The notes: a model not told the origin generated them from the sequence alone. 64,000 nt of DNA from Williamsia maris (GCF_024171815.1 NZ_JAMTCJ010000002.1:186001-250000); one strand, 5' to 3'. Positions 16,396-25,612 are shown, counted from the first letter of the stretch. Translations and numbers: made by a program.

Positions 16396-17097
16396 TCAGC
16401 CGCGGACCAGCGTGGGTGCGGGCCGAAGACGCCCTGTTCCCGGCATCGACAGCCACACCAACCCGGCGAGCAGCGAATCCAGGACGAGGGCGAGAATCGT
16501 GACCAGCAGCGACCCCGCGATCATCGGCGGGTAGTCGTAGGTGGCGAGGCCGTCGAAGATCGGGCGACCGAGTCCACCGAGTCCGGCATACGCGGCGATC
16601 GCGGCGGTGGCGACGATCTGCAGGGTCGCATTGCGCAGGCCGCCGAGGATCAGTGGCAATGCGTTGGGCAGTTCCACCCGCAGCAACACCTGTAGTTCGC
16701 TGAGTCCCATCGCGCGCGACGCGTCGACCACGATCCGGTCGACGTTGGCGACGCCCGAGTAGGCGCCGGCCAGCATCGGTGGGATGCCCAGCAGGATCAG
16801 CGCGATCATCGTCGGGGTCAGGCCCAGGCCCATCCACAGGATGAACAGCAGCAGGAGTCCGAGTGTGGGCAGCGATCGCATCACGTTGACCAGCCCGACC
16901 ACCACCACCTCGCCCTTGCCGGTGTGGCCCACCAGTAGGCCGAGCGGCACCGCGATGACGGCGGCGATGGCCACCGCGATCACGGTGTACTCCAGGTGCT
17001 GGCCGATCAGCAGCCCCAGTCCGTCGACGTCGGCGGTGCCCGACCAGTTCGAACCGGTCGTCAGGTAGGAGACGGTGTCGGAGAGGATTCCGCTCAT
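16396..17097 (-). CDS. proZ: Glycine betaine/choline-type ABC importer permease
   Basis: Membrane subunit (233 aa) of an osmoprotectant importer of the OpuC/ProU type. It has about five to six membrane helices and the EAA-type coupling loop DASRAMGLSELQVLLRVELPNALP that contacts the ATPase. I chose ATG 17097 because it overlaps the stop of the upstream permease as ATGA. The frame is open much further upstream, but only as antisense of proW and proV. It is the last gene of the proX-proV-proW-proZ operon. Substrate specificity (betaine, proline, carnitine or choline) cannot be assigned from the permease. Confidence 0.9.
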   Translation of the reverse strand: MSGILSDTVSYLTTGSNWSGTADVDGLGLLIGQHLEYTVIAVAIAAVIAVPLGLLVGHTGKGEVVVVGLVNVMRSLPTLGLLLLFILWMGLGLTPTMIALILLGIPPMLAGAYSGVANVDRIVVDASRAMGLSELQVLLRVELPNALPLILGGLRNATLQIVATAAIAAYAGLGGLGRPIFDGLATYDYPPMIAGSLLVTILALVLDSLLAGLVWLSMPGTGRLRPAPTLVRG

Positions 17098-17813
17098 GCC
17101 GTGGCCCCCTCGGCGGCCATGCCGGTGGTCTGCGGTGTCGTCGCCGGGACCGCGCGGCGGCGCAGTCGTCGAGTCGGACGCGATGCCCGCGACCACGGGG
17201 TCAGCACACGTCCGATCGCCACCAGGATCACGTCGATCACCAGGGCGAGGACGACCGTGGTGACGATACCCGCGATGATCTCCCCGGTGTAGTTGCGGCT
17301 GTATCCCTCGGTGAAGAGCTTGCCCAGTCCGCCGAACCCGATCACCGACCCGACCGACACCATCGAGATGTTCGTGACGGACACGACCCGGATCGATGCG
17401 ATGAGTACTGGGATCGCCAGCGGTAGTTGCACTTTGACAACGCGTTCCCACGGTTTGTAGCCGACCGCCTCGGCGGCGTCGAGGGAGGCGGCCGGGACCG
17501 CATCGAGTGCCTCGGGGATGGACCGGACCAGCAGCGCGGTCGCGTACAACGCCAGCGCCACGATGACGTTGATGTCGGAGAGGATGCGGGTGTTGATCAG
17601 CGACGGCAGGACGATGAACAGCGCGATCGACGGGATGGTGAACACCACCGATCCGACGACGACCGCGATCCGGCGGGCCACCGACGACCGGTGCACCGCG
17701 AGACCGAGCGGGATCGCGATGACCAACGCGACGACGATCGGGATGAGCGAGAGCTTGAGGTGCTCGAGCAGCAGGCTCCAGACCTTGTCGAAGTGGGTGA
17801 ACAGGTAGGTCAT
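17094..17813 (-). CDS. proW: Glycine betaine/choline-type ABC importer permease
   Basis: Second membrane subunit (239 aa) of the same importer. It starts MTYLFTHFDKVWSLLLEHLKLSLIPIVVAL and carries the EAA loop DAAEAVGYKPWERVVKVQLPLAIP followed by GFGGLGKLFTEG. The C-terminus is basic (RPTRRLRRRAV). It is linked by 4-base ATGA overlaps to both neighbours: the ATPase stop at 17810-17812 overlaps its start, and its own stop overlaps the proZ start. This implies tightly coupled translation of the three subunits. It pairs with ProZ to form the channel. Confidence 0.9.
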   Translation of the reverse strand: MTYLFTHFDKVWSLLLEHLKLSLIPIVVALVIAIPLGLAVHRSSVARRIAVVVGSVVFTIPSIALFIVLPSLINTRILSDINVIVALALYATALLVRSIPEALDAVPAASLDAAEAVGYKPWERVVKVQLPLAIPVLIASIRVVSVTNISMVSVGSVIGFGGLGKLFTEGYSRNYTGEIIAGIVTTVVLALVIDVILVAIGRVLTPWSRASRPTRRLRRRAVPATTPQTTGMAAEGATA

Positions 17814-18916
17814 CGCGCCGACTTCCGTTCGCGCTCGATGACTCCGAGGACGTCGGCCGCGCGGACCCCGCCGGTGACCGTGCCGCCGGAATCCACGACC
17901 ACGCCCAGACCCGACGGCGACGACAGCGCGGCGTCGAGCGCCTGACGCAGGGTGCCGCCCTCGACGAACAGCGACCCACCCGCCGAACAACTGTCGTAGA
18001 TCCCGGCACCGCCGGCGTGCGCGCGGACCCCGTCGGCATCCACCCATCCGAACGGTCGCCCGTCGACGAGGACCAGGCGCCATTCGTCCGGGCCGAGATC
18101 GAGGGCGTCGATACCGGACTCGGTGATCGGCGTCAGCGGGTCGAGGACGATGTCGCTGCCGGAGCTGAACTGCAGCAGCCGGTATCCGCGGTCACGGCCG
18201 ACGAAACCGGATACGAAATCGTCTGCGGGAGCAGCCAACAGGCGCTCGGGGGTGTCGAACTGGTGCAGTCGGCCACCGGATCCGAAGATCGCGATCCGGT
18301 CGGCGAGCTTGACCGCCTCGTCGATGTCGTGGGTGACGAACACGATGGTCTTGCGCAATTCGCCCTGCAGACGCAGCATCTCGTTCTGCAGGTCCTCGCG
18401 AACCACCGGGTCGACCGCACTGAACGGCTCGTCCATCAGCAGGATCGCCGGGTCGGCGGCCAGGGCTCGTGCGACCCCCACCCGCTGTTGCTGCCCGCCG
18501 GACAGCTGAGCCGGGAAACGGTTGGCCAGGCCGGGGTCGAGTCCCACGCGTTCCAGCAGCCCGATGGCGTCGTTGCGGGCCTGCTTGCGTGAGACACCCT
18601 GCAGCACCGGTACCGTCGCGACGTTGTCGACGATCCGCTGGTGCGGCATCAACCCGGCGTTCTGGATCACGTACCCGATGCCACGACGCAGCGTCACCGG
18701 GTTCACCGTGGACACGTCGTTCCCGCCGACACTGACCGTGCCGCTGGTGGGCTCGATCATCCGGTTGATCATTCGCATCGACGTCGTCTTGCCGCAGCCC
18801 GACGGTCCGACGAACGCGGTGAACGACCCCTCTTCGATCGTGAGATCGAGGGTGTCGACGGCGGTGGTGCCGTCCGGGTAGGTCTTCGTCACCGAATCGA
18901 ACGTGATCATGGACAT
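17810..18916 (-). CDS. proV: Glycine betaine-type ABC importer ATPase with CBS-like C-terminus
   Basis: ATP-binding subunit of the importer. Walker A is GPSGCGKTT, the signature is LSGGQQQRVGVARAL, Walker B is ILLMDEPF, and the H-loop is FVTHDIDEAVKLAD. After about residue 240 there is a C-terminal region with two CBS-like segments, as in OpuCA/OpuAA, where such domains sense ionic strength. I chose ATG 18916 (MSMITFDSV), with GGAG 9 nt upstream; ATG 18910 is also possible. The substrate-binding lipoprotein gene ends 31 bases upstream. Confidence 0.92.
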   Translation of the reverse strand: MSMITFDSVTKTYPDGTTAVDTLDLTIEEGSFTAFVGPSGCGKTTSMRMINRMIEPTSGTVSVGGNDVSTVNPVTLRRGIGYVIQNAGLMPHQRIVDNVATVPVLQGVSRKQARNDAIGLLERVGLDPGLANRFPAQLSGGQQQRVGVARALAADPAILLMDEPFSAVDPVVREDLQNEMLRLQGELRKTIVFVTHDIDEAVKLADRIAIFGSGGRLHQFDTPERLLAAPADDFVSGFVGRDRGYRLLQFSSGSDIVLDPLTPITESGIDALDLGPDEWRLVLVDGRPFGWVDADGVRAHAGGAGIYDSCSAGGSLFVEGGTLRQALDAALSSPSGLGVVVDSGGTVTGGVRAADVLGVIERERKSAR

Positions 18917-18947
18917 CCTTGTCTTCTCCGACGGCGCTGGGCCGACG

Positions 18948-19985
18948 TCAGGCGAACGACCTGTCGAGGTTCTCTTTGGCAACCCACTCCGAGGCGGCCT
19001 GCTCCACCTCGAGTTTGCGGGGACCGGACACCGCGTAGTTGAGATCGCGCAGCTCCTCCACCGTCATCTTCGACGACACGGCGTCGATCACCTTCGACAC
19101 CTTCGGCGTCGCCTTTGATTTCGCGATGAGCGGCACGATGTTGTTGGCCGGGAAGTTGTTCTTCGGGTCCTCGAGGACCACCAGGTTCTCGGTCGCAATG
19201 GCCGGGGTCGTGGTGTAGATGTCGGCCGCGGTCACCCGTCCGCTGGTCAACTCGTTGATCGTGGCCTGCCCGCCGCTGTCGTTGTTGGGTTTGAAATCGA
19301 CTCGCAGGCCATAGTTCTTCTCGAGCCCGGGAACACCGACCGAGCGCGTCGCGAACTCGCTGTTCGCCATGAAGCTCACGGTCTGCCTCTTCGAGAGTTC
19401 TGCCAGGTCGGCGATCGACTTCAGCCCGTACCGCTTCGCGGTCTCCGACGTCACGGTCACGCTGTCGGCGTCCGACCCGGGTGCGGGGGTCAGTACCGCC
19501 AGATCGTCGCCGAGCACCTCGGGGAAGGCTTTCGTGATCTCGGGAAGGCTCGTGACGGAGGAGAGTTGTTCGGCGCGTTGCGCACTGATCGTCGGGGTGT
19601 TCGCGGCCAGGTATTGCAGCAGGTTGCCTGCGAAGTCGGGGACGAGGTCGATGTCGCCGGCACGCAGCGCGGGGATGTAGCGCTCGCGGGTCCCGGAGTT
19701 GAGCTGATCGGTCACCACGAAGCCGTTGGCCTCGAGTGCATCGATGTAGATCTGGCCGATGATCTGCGCTTCGAGCACCCCGCCGGAGCCCACACTGATG
19801 TGGTTCGGATCGGTGTCGCGGGATCCGGCACGGTTGAGAGGATCGAAGCACGCGGTGGCCAGTGCCGCCACGAGGACCAGCACCACCACCATGACCGCGT
19901 GCCGGAGGTGCGATCGGTTCAGAGATGTCCCCACCCCACCATGAAACACGACTGCACCTGCCCGCGCGCGGGGATCGGGCGTCAT
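18948..19985 (-). CDS. proX: Osmoprotectant-binding lipoprotein
   Basis: Substrate-binding component (345 aa) of the ABC importer, OpuAC family. The signal peptide ends in lipobox LATAC (Cys at about residue 46), so the protein is anchored outside the membrane. The mature part starts with ISVGSGGVLEAQIIGQIYIDALEANGF, typical of OpuAC, and contains GDIDLVPDFAGN and a hinge region with SGRVTAADIYTT. I chose ATG 19985, which overlaps the upstream methyltransferase stop as ATGA; this leaves a long N-terminal region before the hydrophobic stretch, and a later start cannot be excluded. Confidence 0.9.
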   Translation of the reverse strand: MTPDPRARAGAVVFHGGVGTSLNRSHLRHAVMVVVLVLVAALATACFDPLNRAGSRDTDPNHISVGSGGVLEAQIIGQIYIDALEANGFVVTDQLNSGTRERYIPALRAGDIDLVPDFAGNLLQYLAANTPTISAQRAEQLSSVTSLPEITKAFPEVLGDDLAVLTPAPGSDADSVTVTSETAKRYGLKSIADLAELSKRQTVSFMANSEFATRSVGVPGLEKNYGLRVDFKPNNDSGGQATINELTSGRVTAADIYTTTPAIATENLVVLEDPKNNFPANNIVPLIAKSKATPKVSKVIDAVSSKMTVEELRDLNYAVSGPRKLEVEQAASEWVAKENLDRSFA

Positions 19986-20764
19986 TGTCGTCGGGCGGTC
20001 ACGATCACGTAGGGCGACTCGAACGCGACCCGGCCGTCACTGCCGACGTGCCGCGTCAACGCCACCTCGAACGCCGACATCAACCGGTCGTGCTGCATCT
20101 CGTTGATCTGGTGCAGCACGTTGACGTGCATCGGGGACTCATCGGAGATGAACGTCAGCGCCGACTCGAGGGACTCGAATTCCCATGTGTGGGTGCGGGT
20201 GACGACGTCGACGTCCTGGAAGTCGTCGGCGAGGCGGGCGTGGATCGTGTCGTGTTCGCCCCACTGGTCCGGCGACGGCCCGGTCTGCGCGGGTCGGCCG
20301 AGGACCGACACGATCGGGTCGTAGAACGGGTTGTGGGTGGCGCGCACCCACGCCGAGAAGCCGAGGACGCCGCCCGGCCGCAGCAGCCGGGCCAGTTCGG
20401 CGAGCTGTCGGTCGGGGTCGACGAAGATGATCCCCATGTTCGACACGACGCCGTCGAACGAGTCGGTGTCCAGGCCGGTGTCGGAGGCGTCCGCGGTGAT
20501 CCATGCGATGTCGGCGCCGGCGTCGCGCGCCTTGCCCTCGGCGATGGAGACGAGCTCGCCCGTCAGATCGACACCGGTCACGTGCGCGCCGCGTTCGTGC
20601 GCGGCCAGCGCTGCACTTCCGGTGCCGCACGCGAGATCGACGACATCGGCACCCTCGAGTGGACTCACGTCGTCGGTGCGGGACACCACCTCGCCCGCTA
20701 TCGCGGCGATACGTTCCGCAACCGCCTCGTACCGACCACGCGACCACTCCATCGGAGACGACAT
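19982..20764 (-). CDS. SAM-dependent methyltransferase, upstream of the importer operon
   Basis: Class I methyltransferase of 260 residues. The SAM-binding motif is VVDLACGTGSAALA, the acidic residue after strand 2 is in VTGVDLTGEL, and the motif IV region is FDGVVSNMGIIF. LLRPGGVLGFSAWV is the post-motif strand. This arrangement resembles UbiE/Methyltransf_11 small-molecule enzymes. Its stop codon overlaps the proX start by four bases, so it may be the first gene of the osmoprotectant operon. One idea is that it methylates an amine solute, but nothing in the sequence proves that. Confidence 0.85.
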   Translation of the reverse strand: MSSPMEWSRGRYEAVAERIAAIAGEVVSRTDDVSPLEGADVVDLACGTGSAALAAHERGAHVTGVDLTGELVSIAEGKARDAGADIAWITADASDTGLDTDSFDGVVSNMGIIFVDPDRQLAELARLLRPGGVLGFSAWVRATHNPFYDPIVSVLGRPAQTGPSPDQWGEHDTIHARLADDFQDVDVVTRTHTWEFESLESALTFISDESPMHVNVLHQINEMQHDRLMSAFEVALTRHVGSDGRVAFESPYVIVTARRQ

Positions 20765-20804
20765 GCCGTCACACTATCGGGTGCCCGTACGGCGGCGTCG
20801 GCGG

Positions 20805-21467
20805 TCAGGCCCGACCGAACCAGGCCCGCCAACGGCGGGCGCCGGGGATGTCGGCGCGCTCGATCTGCTCGATCGACGTCGTGGTGAGTCCTCCGGCCGC
20901 GAAGGAATCGACCTCCGCACGGGTCAGCGGCCAGGGCGGGCCGTCGATCTCGACTCCGTCGGCGCGCACGCCGGAGATGACGAGGAGCCGGCCGCCCGGT
21001 GCGACGGTGGCAGCGACCGCTGCGATCGCGTCGTCGCGGACCGAGGGCGGCATCGACTGCACTGTGATGGACTCGACGACGAGGTCGAAGGCATTGTGCC
21101 ACCGGCTCGGCAGATCCAGCAGATCAGCGACCACGTAGTCGACTGCGGATTCCGGGAACCGGGCGCGAGCGCCGTCGACACCGGTGGGCGACACGTCGAA
21201 CGCGGTCGTCCGGTAACCCAGCGACGCAATGTGTTCGGCGTCGCGGCCGAGTCCGCTCCCGACCACCAGCGCCGATCGTCCGGCCGCCGCGCCCGCGTCG
21301 GCGAGCGCGTCGACGATCATCGGGTTGGCCTCCGGCGCGTCCCAGGGCACCACGGCGTGACCGCCCGCGGCCTCGAGGTAGAGATCCTCGAACCACCCGG
21401 TCACGTCACCGCGGGCGAGGGATCGGGCCGCGAGGCGGCTGGCATCGGCGTCGTGGGGTCGGCTCAC
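20805..21467 (-). CDS. SAM-dependent methyltransferase coupled to the histidine kinase
   Basis: A 220-residue class I methyltransferase of the thiopurine-methyltransferase-like or generic type. It shows ALVVGSGLGRDAEHIASLG (SAM motif), AFDVSP, VVADLLDLP and FDLVVESITVQSMPP. The start is GTG 21467, chosen because it overlaps the kinase stop as GTGA and because similarity begins there; upstream open frame is antisense kinase. It is the third gene after the receiver-oxidoreductase fusion and the kinase. Its N-terminal GWFEDLYLEAAGGHAVVPWD matches small-molecule methyltransferases that act on reactive thiols or halides in some relatives. Confidence 0.85.
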   Translation of the reverse strand: MSRPHDADASRLAARSLARGDVTGWFEDLYLEAAGGHAVVPWDAPEANPMIVDALADAGAAAGRSALVVGSGLGRDAEHIASLGYRTTAFDVSPTGVDGARARFPESAVDYVVADLLDLPSRWHNAFDLVVESITVQSMPPSVRDDAIAAVAATVAPGGRLLVISGVRADGVEIDGPPWPLTRAEVDSFAAGGLTTTSIEQIERADIPGARRWRAWFGRA

Positions 21468-22927
21468 CCGGCGATGGTATCGGTCGTCTCGGCGACCGGG
21501 GCCTCCTCCACGCGGGGCTCGATGGGGATGCGGACCTGAAAGACCGTCTGTCCCGGTTGCGAATCCACCCGCAGACTCCCGCGGTGCTTCTTCACGACGA
21601 TCCGCCACGAGATGTCGAGACCGAGCCCGGTCCCCTGCCCCACCGGCTTGGTGGTGAAGAAGGGCTCGAAGATGCGGGTGCGGATGTCCTCGGGGATCCC
21701 CGGCCCGGTGTCGCCCACCTCGATGAGTGCCTGTTCGCCGTCGCGGCGGGTGCGAATCGTCAGTGTCCCGACACCCTCCATCGACGCGACGGCATTGTCG
21801 ATGAGGTTGGTCCAGACCTGGTTCAGCTCGGCGGCGTACATCGGGATGGCGGGCAGCGACTGGTCGTATTCCTTGACGACCGTGATGGATCCACCGATCT
21901 TGCGACCGAGCATCACCAACGTGCTGTCCAGCAGCTCCCGCAGGTCGGCTCGCTGATACGGCGCGCGATCCATCTGGGAGTACTGCTTGGCCGCGTCGAC
22001 CAGGGTGGACACCCGCGTGGTGGAGTCGGCGATCTCGTTCATCAGCAGCTCGGTCTCGATGGTGTAGTTCAACCACCGGATGGCGCTCTCGAGGATCTCG
22101 TCGTTGTCGACGCCTGCGCTCACCTTGTTCAGCCAGCCGACGTCGATTCCCGCCTGCACGAACGACGGCGCAAGATCCCATCCGCCGCTGATCTGCCGCT
22201 CGTCGAACCACTCGCCGAGCTCGTCCTCGCGGTCGGCCGCCTCCATCGGGGTGAGGGTGGGCGCTTTCGCGACCAGCTCGGCCGCCTCCTCCTGCAGACG
22301 GATCAGGGTGGCGATGGTGTCGTGGTCGTAGACACCCGACGCGATGACCCCCAGCTTGCGTCGCATGTGCGACACCCGGTCCCGCAGCGACGACGTGGCC
22401 CGGACCGCCGCGGCGGCCGGGTTGTTCAGCTCGTGGGTGAGTCCAGCCGACAGGGAGCCGAGCGCGAGCAGGCGCTCACGCTGGTCGACGATCTGTCGCG
22501 AGTTCTGGTTGCCGAAGAACAGCCCCTCGAGCAGGTGCACCGCCATCGGGAACCAGTCGCGGACGAGGGTTCCGAAGACGTCGGCGTCGAGGACGAAGAA
22601 CCGCGACGGGACCAGCACCCGCGCGGATGCGGGGTAGGTCTGCGAGGCGCGGTCACCCAGATAGGCCTGCCAGGCACCGGAGTACACGCCGCTCTGCGTC
22701 GTGCGGCTGATCTCGATGTCCTCGCCGCCGGACAGCTTGCTCATGATCATCTCGCCCTCGATGAGGACGTAGAAGCACGTCGCCGGTTCTCCCTCGGCGT
22801 AGACCGGCCCCGGTTCGATCCACTCGACGTGACCGTTCTCGCAGAGCGTCTGGAGCTGGTCGTCACGGAGTTTCTCGAACAGGAAGAGCGTCCTGAGTTC
22901 GTCCGGGCTGCACGTCGTTCGTGTCAT
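21464..22927 (-). CDS. Sensor histidine kinase with N-terminal cyclic-nucleotide-binding-like domain
   Basis: Cytoplasmic kinase of 487 residues with no membrane segments. Residues about 10-130 form a cNMP-binding-type domain (GPVYAEGEPATCFYVLIEGEMIM). A dimerisation region follows with the phosphoacceptor His165 in LSAGLTHELNNP. Then comes a roughly 140-residue helical insert and an ATPase domain (NQVWTNLIDNAV, DTGPGIP, GQGTGLGLDIS). It is the middle gene of an operon, 37 bases after the receiver-oxidoreductase gene and overlapping the methyltransferase. The receiver domain of that fusion is the obvious phosphorylation partner. The ligand could be cAMP or a redox-related effector; neither is shown by sequence. 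Confidence 0.92.
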   Translation of the reverse strand: MTRTTCSPDELRTLFLFEKLRDDQLQTLCENGHVEWIEPGPVYAEGEPATCFYVLIEGEMIMSKLSGGEDIEISRTTQSGVYSGAWQAYLGDRASQTYPASARVLVPSRFFVLDADVFGTLVRDWFPMAVHLLEGLFFGNQNSRQIVDQRERLLALGSLSAGLTHELNNPAAAAVRATSSLRDRVSHMRRKLGVIASGVYDHDTIATLIRLQEEAAELVAKAPTLTPMEAADREDELGEWFDERQISGGWDLAPSFVQAGIDVGWLNKVSAGVDNDEILESAIRWLNYTIETELLMNEIADSTTRVSTLVDAAKQYSQMDRAPYQRADLRELLDSTLVMLGRKIGGSITVVKEYDQSLPAIPMYAAELNQVWTNLIDNAVASMEGVGTLTIRTRRDGEQALIEVGDTGPGIPEDIRTRIFEPFFTTKPVGQGTGLGLDISWRIVVKKHRGSLRVDSQPGQTVFQVRIPIEPRVEEAPVAETTDTIAG

Positions 22928-22964
22928 GATCGTCTGATTTCTGTTGTCCCAGTGCGGGTATCGT

Positions 22965-24638
22965 TCACAGCTGTCCCAGGTAGCGATGTACGAGCATCAC
23001 GGCCATCGCTCCCTCACCGACCGCGGACGCGACGCGTTTGGCCGACTGCGAGCGGACGTCGCCCGCGGCGTACACCCCCGGAACGCTGGTCTCGAGGTGG
23101 TGCGGCGCGCGGTCCAACGGCCAGGTGGCGTGCGCCTTCTCGTCCTCGACGAGATCGGGGCCGGACAGGATGAACCCGTGATCGTCGCGGGCGACGAGAC
23201 CATCGAGCCAGTCGGTGCGGGGTGCGGCGCCGATGAACAGGAACAGGAATCCCGCGTCGACCGTCTCGACCTCACCGGTGGCGTTGTTGCGCAACCGGAT
23301 CGACTCGAGATGGTCGGATCCGGCGACCCCGACGACCTCGCTGCAGGTCCGGACGTGCACGCCGGGGGTCTGGTCGATCTGCGCGATCAGATAGTGCGAC
23401 ATCGACGCGGTCAGCGACGGTGCGCGCACCACGATGGTCACCGACTTCGCGCCACGCGCCAGGTACAGCGCGGCCTGGCCCGCCGAGTTCGCACCGCCGA
23501 CGATGTAGACGTCCTGGTCGGCGCATCGGGCCGCTTCGGTCACCGCCGAGCCGTAATACACACCCCGACCGGTCAATTCGTCGAGCCCCTCGGCGGCGAG
23601 GCTGCGGTAGGCGACACCCGTCGCCAGGATCACCGTGTGCGCATGGATCCGGGTGTCGTCGGCGAAGCGCACGCTGCGCGCGGATCCGTTGCACTCCAGA
23701 GCGATGACGTCGCGGGTGGTGATCAGCTCGGCGCCGAACCGGGTGGCCTGGCGGCGGGCTCGGTCGGCCAGCTGAGATCCACTCACGCCGTCGGGGAATC
23801 CGAGGTAGTTCTCGATGCGGGAGCTCTGCCCGGCCTGACCGCCGGCGGCGGTGCGTTCGACGAGCACGGTCCGAAGTCCTTCGGACGCACCGTAGAGCGC
23901 GGCGCCGAGGCCGGCCGGGCCACCACCCACGACCACCAGGTCGTAGAAATCGCCGGACGGATCGGTGCGCAACCCCAGGTGCTGGGCGAGTTCGGTGTCG
24001 GTCGGCTCGACCAGGACGGTCCCGTCGGCACAGATCACCACGGGAAGCGAGCGGTCGTCGATGTCGGCGGCGGCCAGCAGGCGACGTCCCTCCGACTCGT
24101 CGGACATGTACCAGGTGTAGGCCAACTGGTTGCGCGCGAGGAACTCTCGCACCGCCGACGACCGCGGCGACCATCGGTGTCCGACAACCCGCGTCTCGTC
24201 GACCGGGCGGCGATCGGACGCGGCCCATGCCTCGAGCAGCGAGTCCACCACCGGGTAGAGCTTCTCCTCCGGTGGATCCCACGGCTTGAGCAGGTAGTGG
24301 TCGAGATCGACGAGGTTGATGGCGTCGATGGCGGCACCGGTGTCGGCGTAGGCGGTCAGCAGGACGCGCCGCGCCATCGGGTAGAGGTCCATCGCCTGCT
24401 CGAGGAACTCGATGCCACTCATGCCGGGCATGCGGTAGTCGGCGAGGATCAGCGCGACCGCGCCACCGCGCAGCTTGAGCTCGCGCAGCGCCTCGAGGGC
24501 CGCGTCGCCGGACTCGGCTCGGACGATGCGATAGCGCTCGCCGTAGCGACGTCGCAGATCGCGGGCAACCGCCCGTGACACCGACGGATCGTCGTCGACG
24601 GTCAGCAGTGCGGGCTTGCCGGGAACGGGTTGGGACAC
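22965..24638 (-). CDS. Receiver domain / glutaredoxin-like / thioredoxin-reductase-like fusion lacking redox cysteines
   Basis: A 557-residue fusion. Residues 1-130 are a response-regulator receiver (DDD 15-17, phosphoacceptor Asp67 in LILADYRMPGMSG, Lys118 in LLKPW). Residues about 148-225 look glutaredoxin-like, but the CPYC position reads SPRS. Residues about 232-557 are a TrxR-type FAD/NAD(P)H oxidoreductase (VVVGGGPAGLGAA, VILATGVAYR, IVGGANSAGQAALYLA, GVYAAGDVR), but the CATC site reads YGSAVTEA. I chose GTG 24638, preceded by GAGAGG 6 nt upstream. It leads the operon with the kinase and methyltransferase. It may act as a flavin-based redox switch controlled by phosphorylation; that is inference. 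Confidence 0.9.
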   Translation of the reverse strand: MSQPVPGKPALLTVDDDPSVSRAVARDLRRRYGERYRIVRAESGDAALEALRELKLRGGAVALILADYRMPGMSGIEFLEQAMDLYPMARRVLLTAYADTGAAIDAINLVDLDHYLLKPWDPPEEKLYPVVDSLLEAWAASDRRPVDETRVVGHRWSPRSSAVREFLARNQLAYTWYMSDESEGRRLLAAADIDDRSLPVVICADGTVLVEPTDTELAQHLGLRTDPSGDFYDLVVVGGGPAGLGAALYGASEGLRTVLVERTAAGGQAGQSSRIENYLGFPDGVSGSQLADRARRQATRFGAELITTRDVIALECNGSARSVRFADDTRIHAHTVILATGVAYRSLAAEGLDELTGRGVYYGSAVTEAARCADQDVYIVGGANSAGQAALYLARGAKSVTIVVRAPSLTASMSHYLIAQIDQTPGVHVRTCSEVVGVAGSDHLESIRLRNNATGEVETVDAGFLFLFIGAAPRTDWLDGLVARDDHGFILSGPDLVEDEKAHATWPLDRAPHHLETSVPGVYAAGDVRSQSAKRVASAVGEGAMAVMLVHRYLGQL

Positions 24639-24794
24639 GAAGAGCCTCTCATCGCGCAGGTGAACCTGGTCCAGTATGGACTCGCCGCACCGCACGCGCG
24701 CGCCGATTCTGGCCCGTCACCTGCGACTTCGCGCAGGGCGAACAGTGTCCGGACGCACACGTCGCACATCCCCGACCCGTGCCACGATGGACTG

Positions 24795-25568
24795 ATGACC
24801 GTCGCGCCCGACCCCGCAGCCCGGCCGGACGCCGCTCCCGACGCCCTCGCCGGTTATCCCGTCACCCCGGAGACGTTGCCGCGTCCGGTCGTCTTCGACC
24901 AGACGTGGGGCGACCTGACCTTCGTCCACTGGCCGGTGGACCCCGAGTCGGTGGCACACCTGTTCCCGGAGGGGACCCGACCGGACGTCTTCGCCGACGG
25001 CATGACCTACGTGGCGCTGGTGCCGTTCGCGATGAGTGGCATCGGGCTGGGACCGTCGCGGCCGGTTCCGTACCTGGGGACGTTCCTCGAGACGAACATC
25101 CGCCTCTACTCGGTCGACGACGCGGGCAGGCACGGCGTGCTGTTCCGGTCGCTGGAGACCGAACGACTGGCCGTGGTCCCGATGACCCGTATCGGACTCG
25201 GCATCCCCTACACCTGGGCGAAGATGCGGTTGACCCGCGACAGCGACCTCATCACCTATGACAGCGTCCGACGCTGGCCCAACCGCGGCCTGCGCAGCCG
25301 GGTGACGGTGCGCATCGGCGACCCGGTCGACCCGACCCCCTTGGAGGTCTGGTTGACGGCGCGCTGGGGTGCGCACACCCGCAAGGCCGGCCGGACGTGG
25401 TGGGTGCCCAACGAACACGACCCGTGGCCGCTGCACGCCGCCGAGGTGGTCGAACTGCGCGACGACCTGCTCGAGGCGAGCGGTGTCGAACCGGCCGGGG
25501 AGCGTCTACGCGCCCTGTTCTCGCCGGGCGTCCGCACGCGTTTCGGGCGGCCGTCCGTACTCCGATGA
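24795..25568 (+). CDS. DUF2071/YqjF family protein
   Basis: The 257-residue protein matches the DUF2071 (YqjF) family of uncharacterised soluble proteins. It has the family start FDQTWGDLTFVHWPVDPESVAHLFPEGTRPD, the MSGIGLGPSRPVPYLGTFLETNIRLY strand pair and YTWAKM. The C-terminal part (LEVWLTARWGAHTR, PWPLHAAEVVELRDDLLEASG) is also typical. I chose ATG 24795; the frame is open upstream to 24630 without similarity. It is divergent from the receiver-oxidoreductase operon across 156 bases. No function is known for the family. Confidence 0.88.
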   Translation: MTVAPDPAARPDAAPDALAGYPVTPETLPRPVVFDQTWGDLTFVHWPVDPESVAHLFPEGTRPDVFADGMTYVALVPFAMSGIGLGPSRPVPYLGTFLETNIRLYSVDDAGRHGVLFRSLETERLAVVPMTRIGLGIPYTWAKMRLTRDSDLITYDSVRRWPNRGLRSRVTVRIGDPVDPTPLEVWLTARWGAHTRKAGRTWWVPNEHDPWPLHAAEVVELRDDLLEASGVEPAGERLRALFSPGVRTRFGRPSVLR

Positions 25569-25612
25569 TGTGCGGTTTCGGCGATAAGGAGTCCAGGTCG
25601 GCGTCGCCGGAA

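Noticed and set aside
20805-22211. A 468-codon frame extending the second methyltransferase into the kinase gene
   Set aside because: Only the last 220 codons look like protein; the rest is Arg-rich shadow of the kinase. GTG 21467 overlaps the kinase stop as GTGA.
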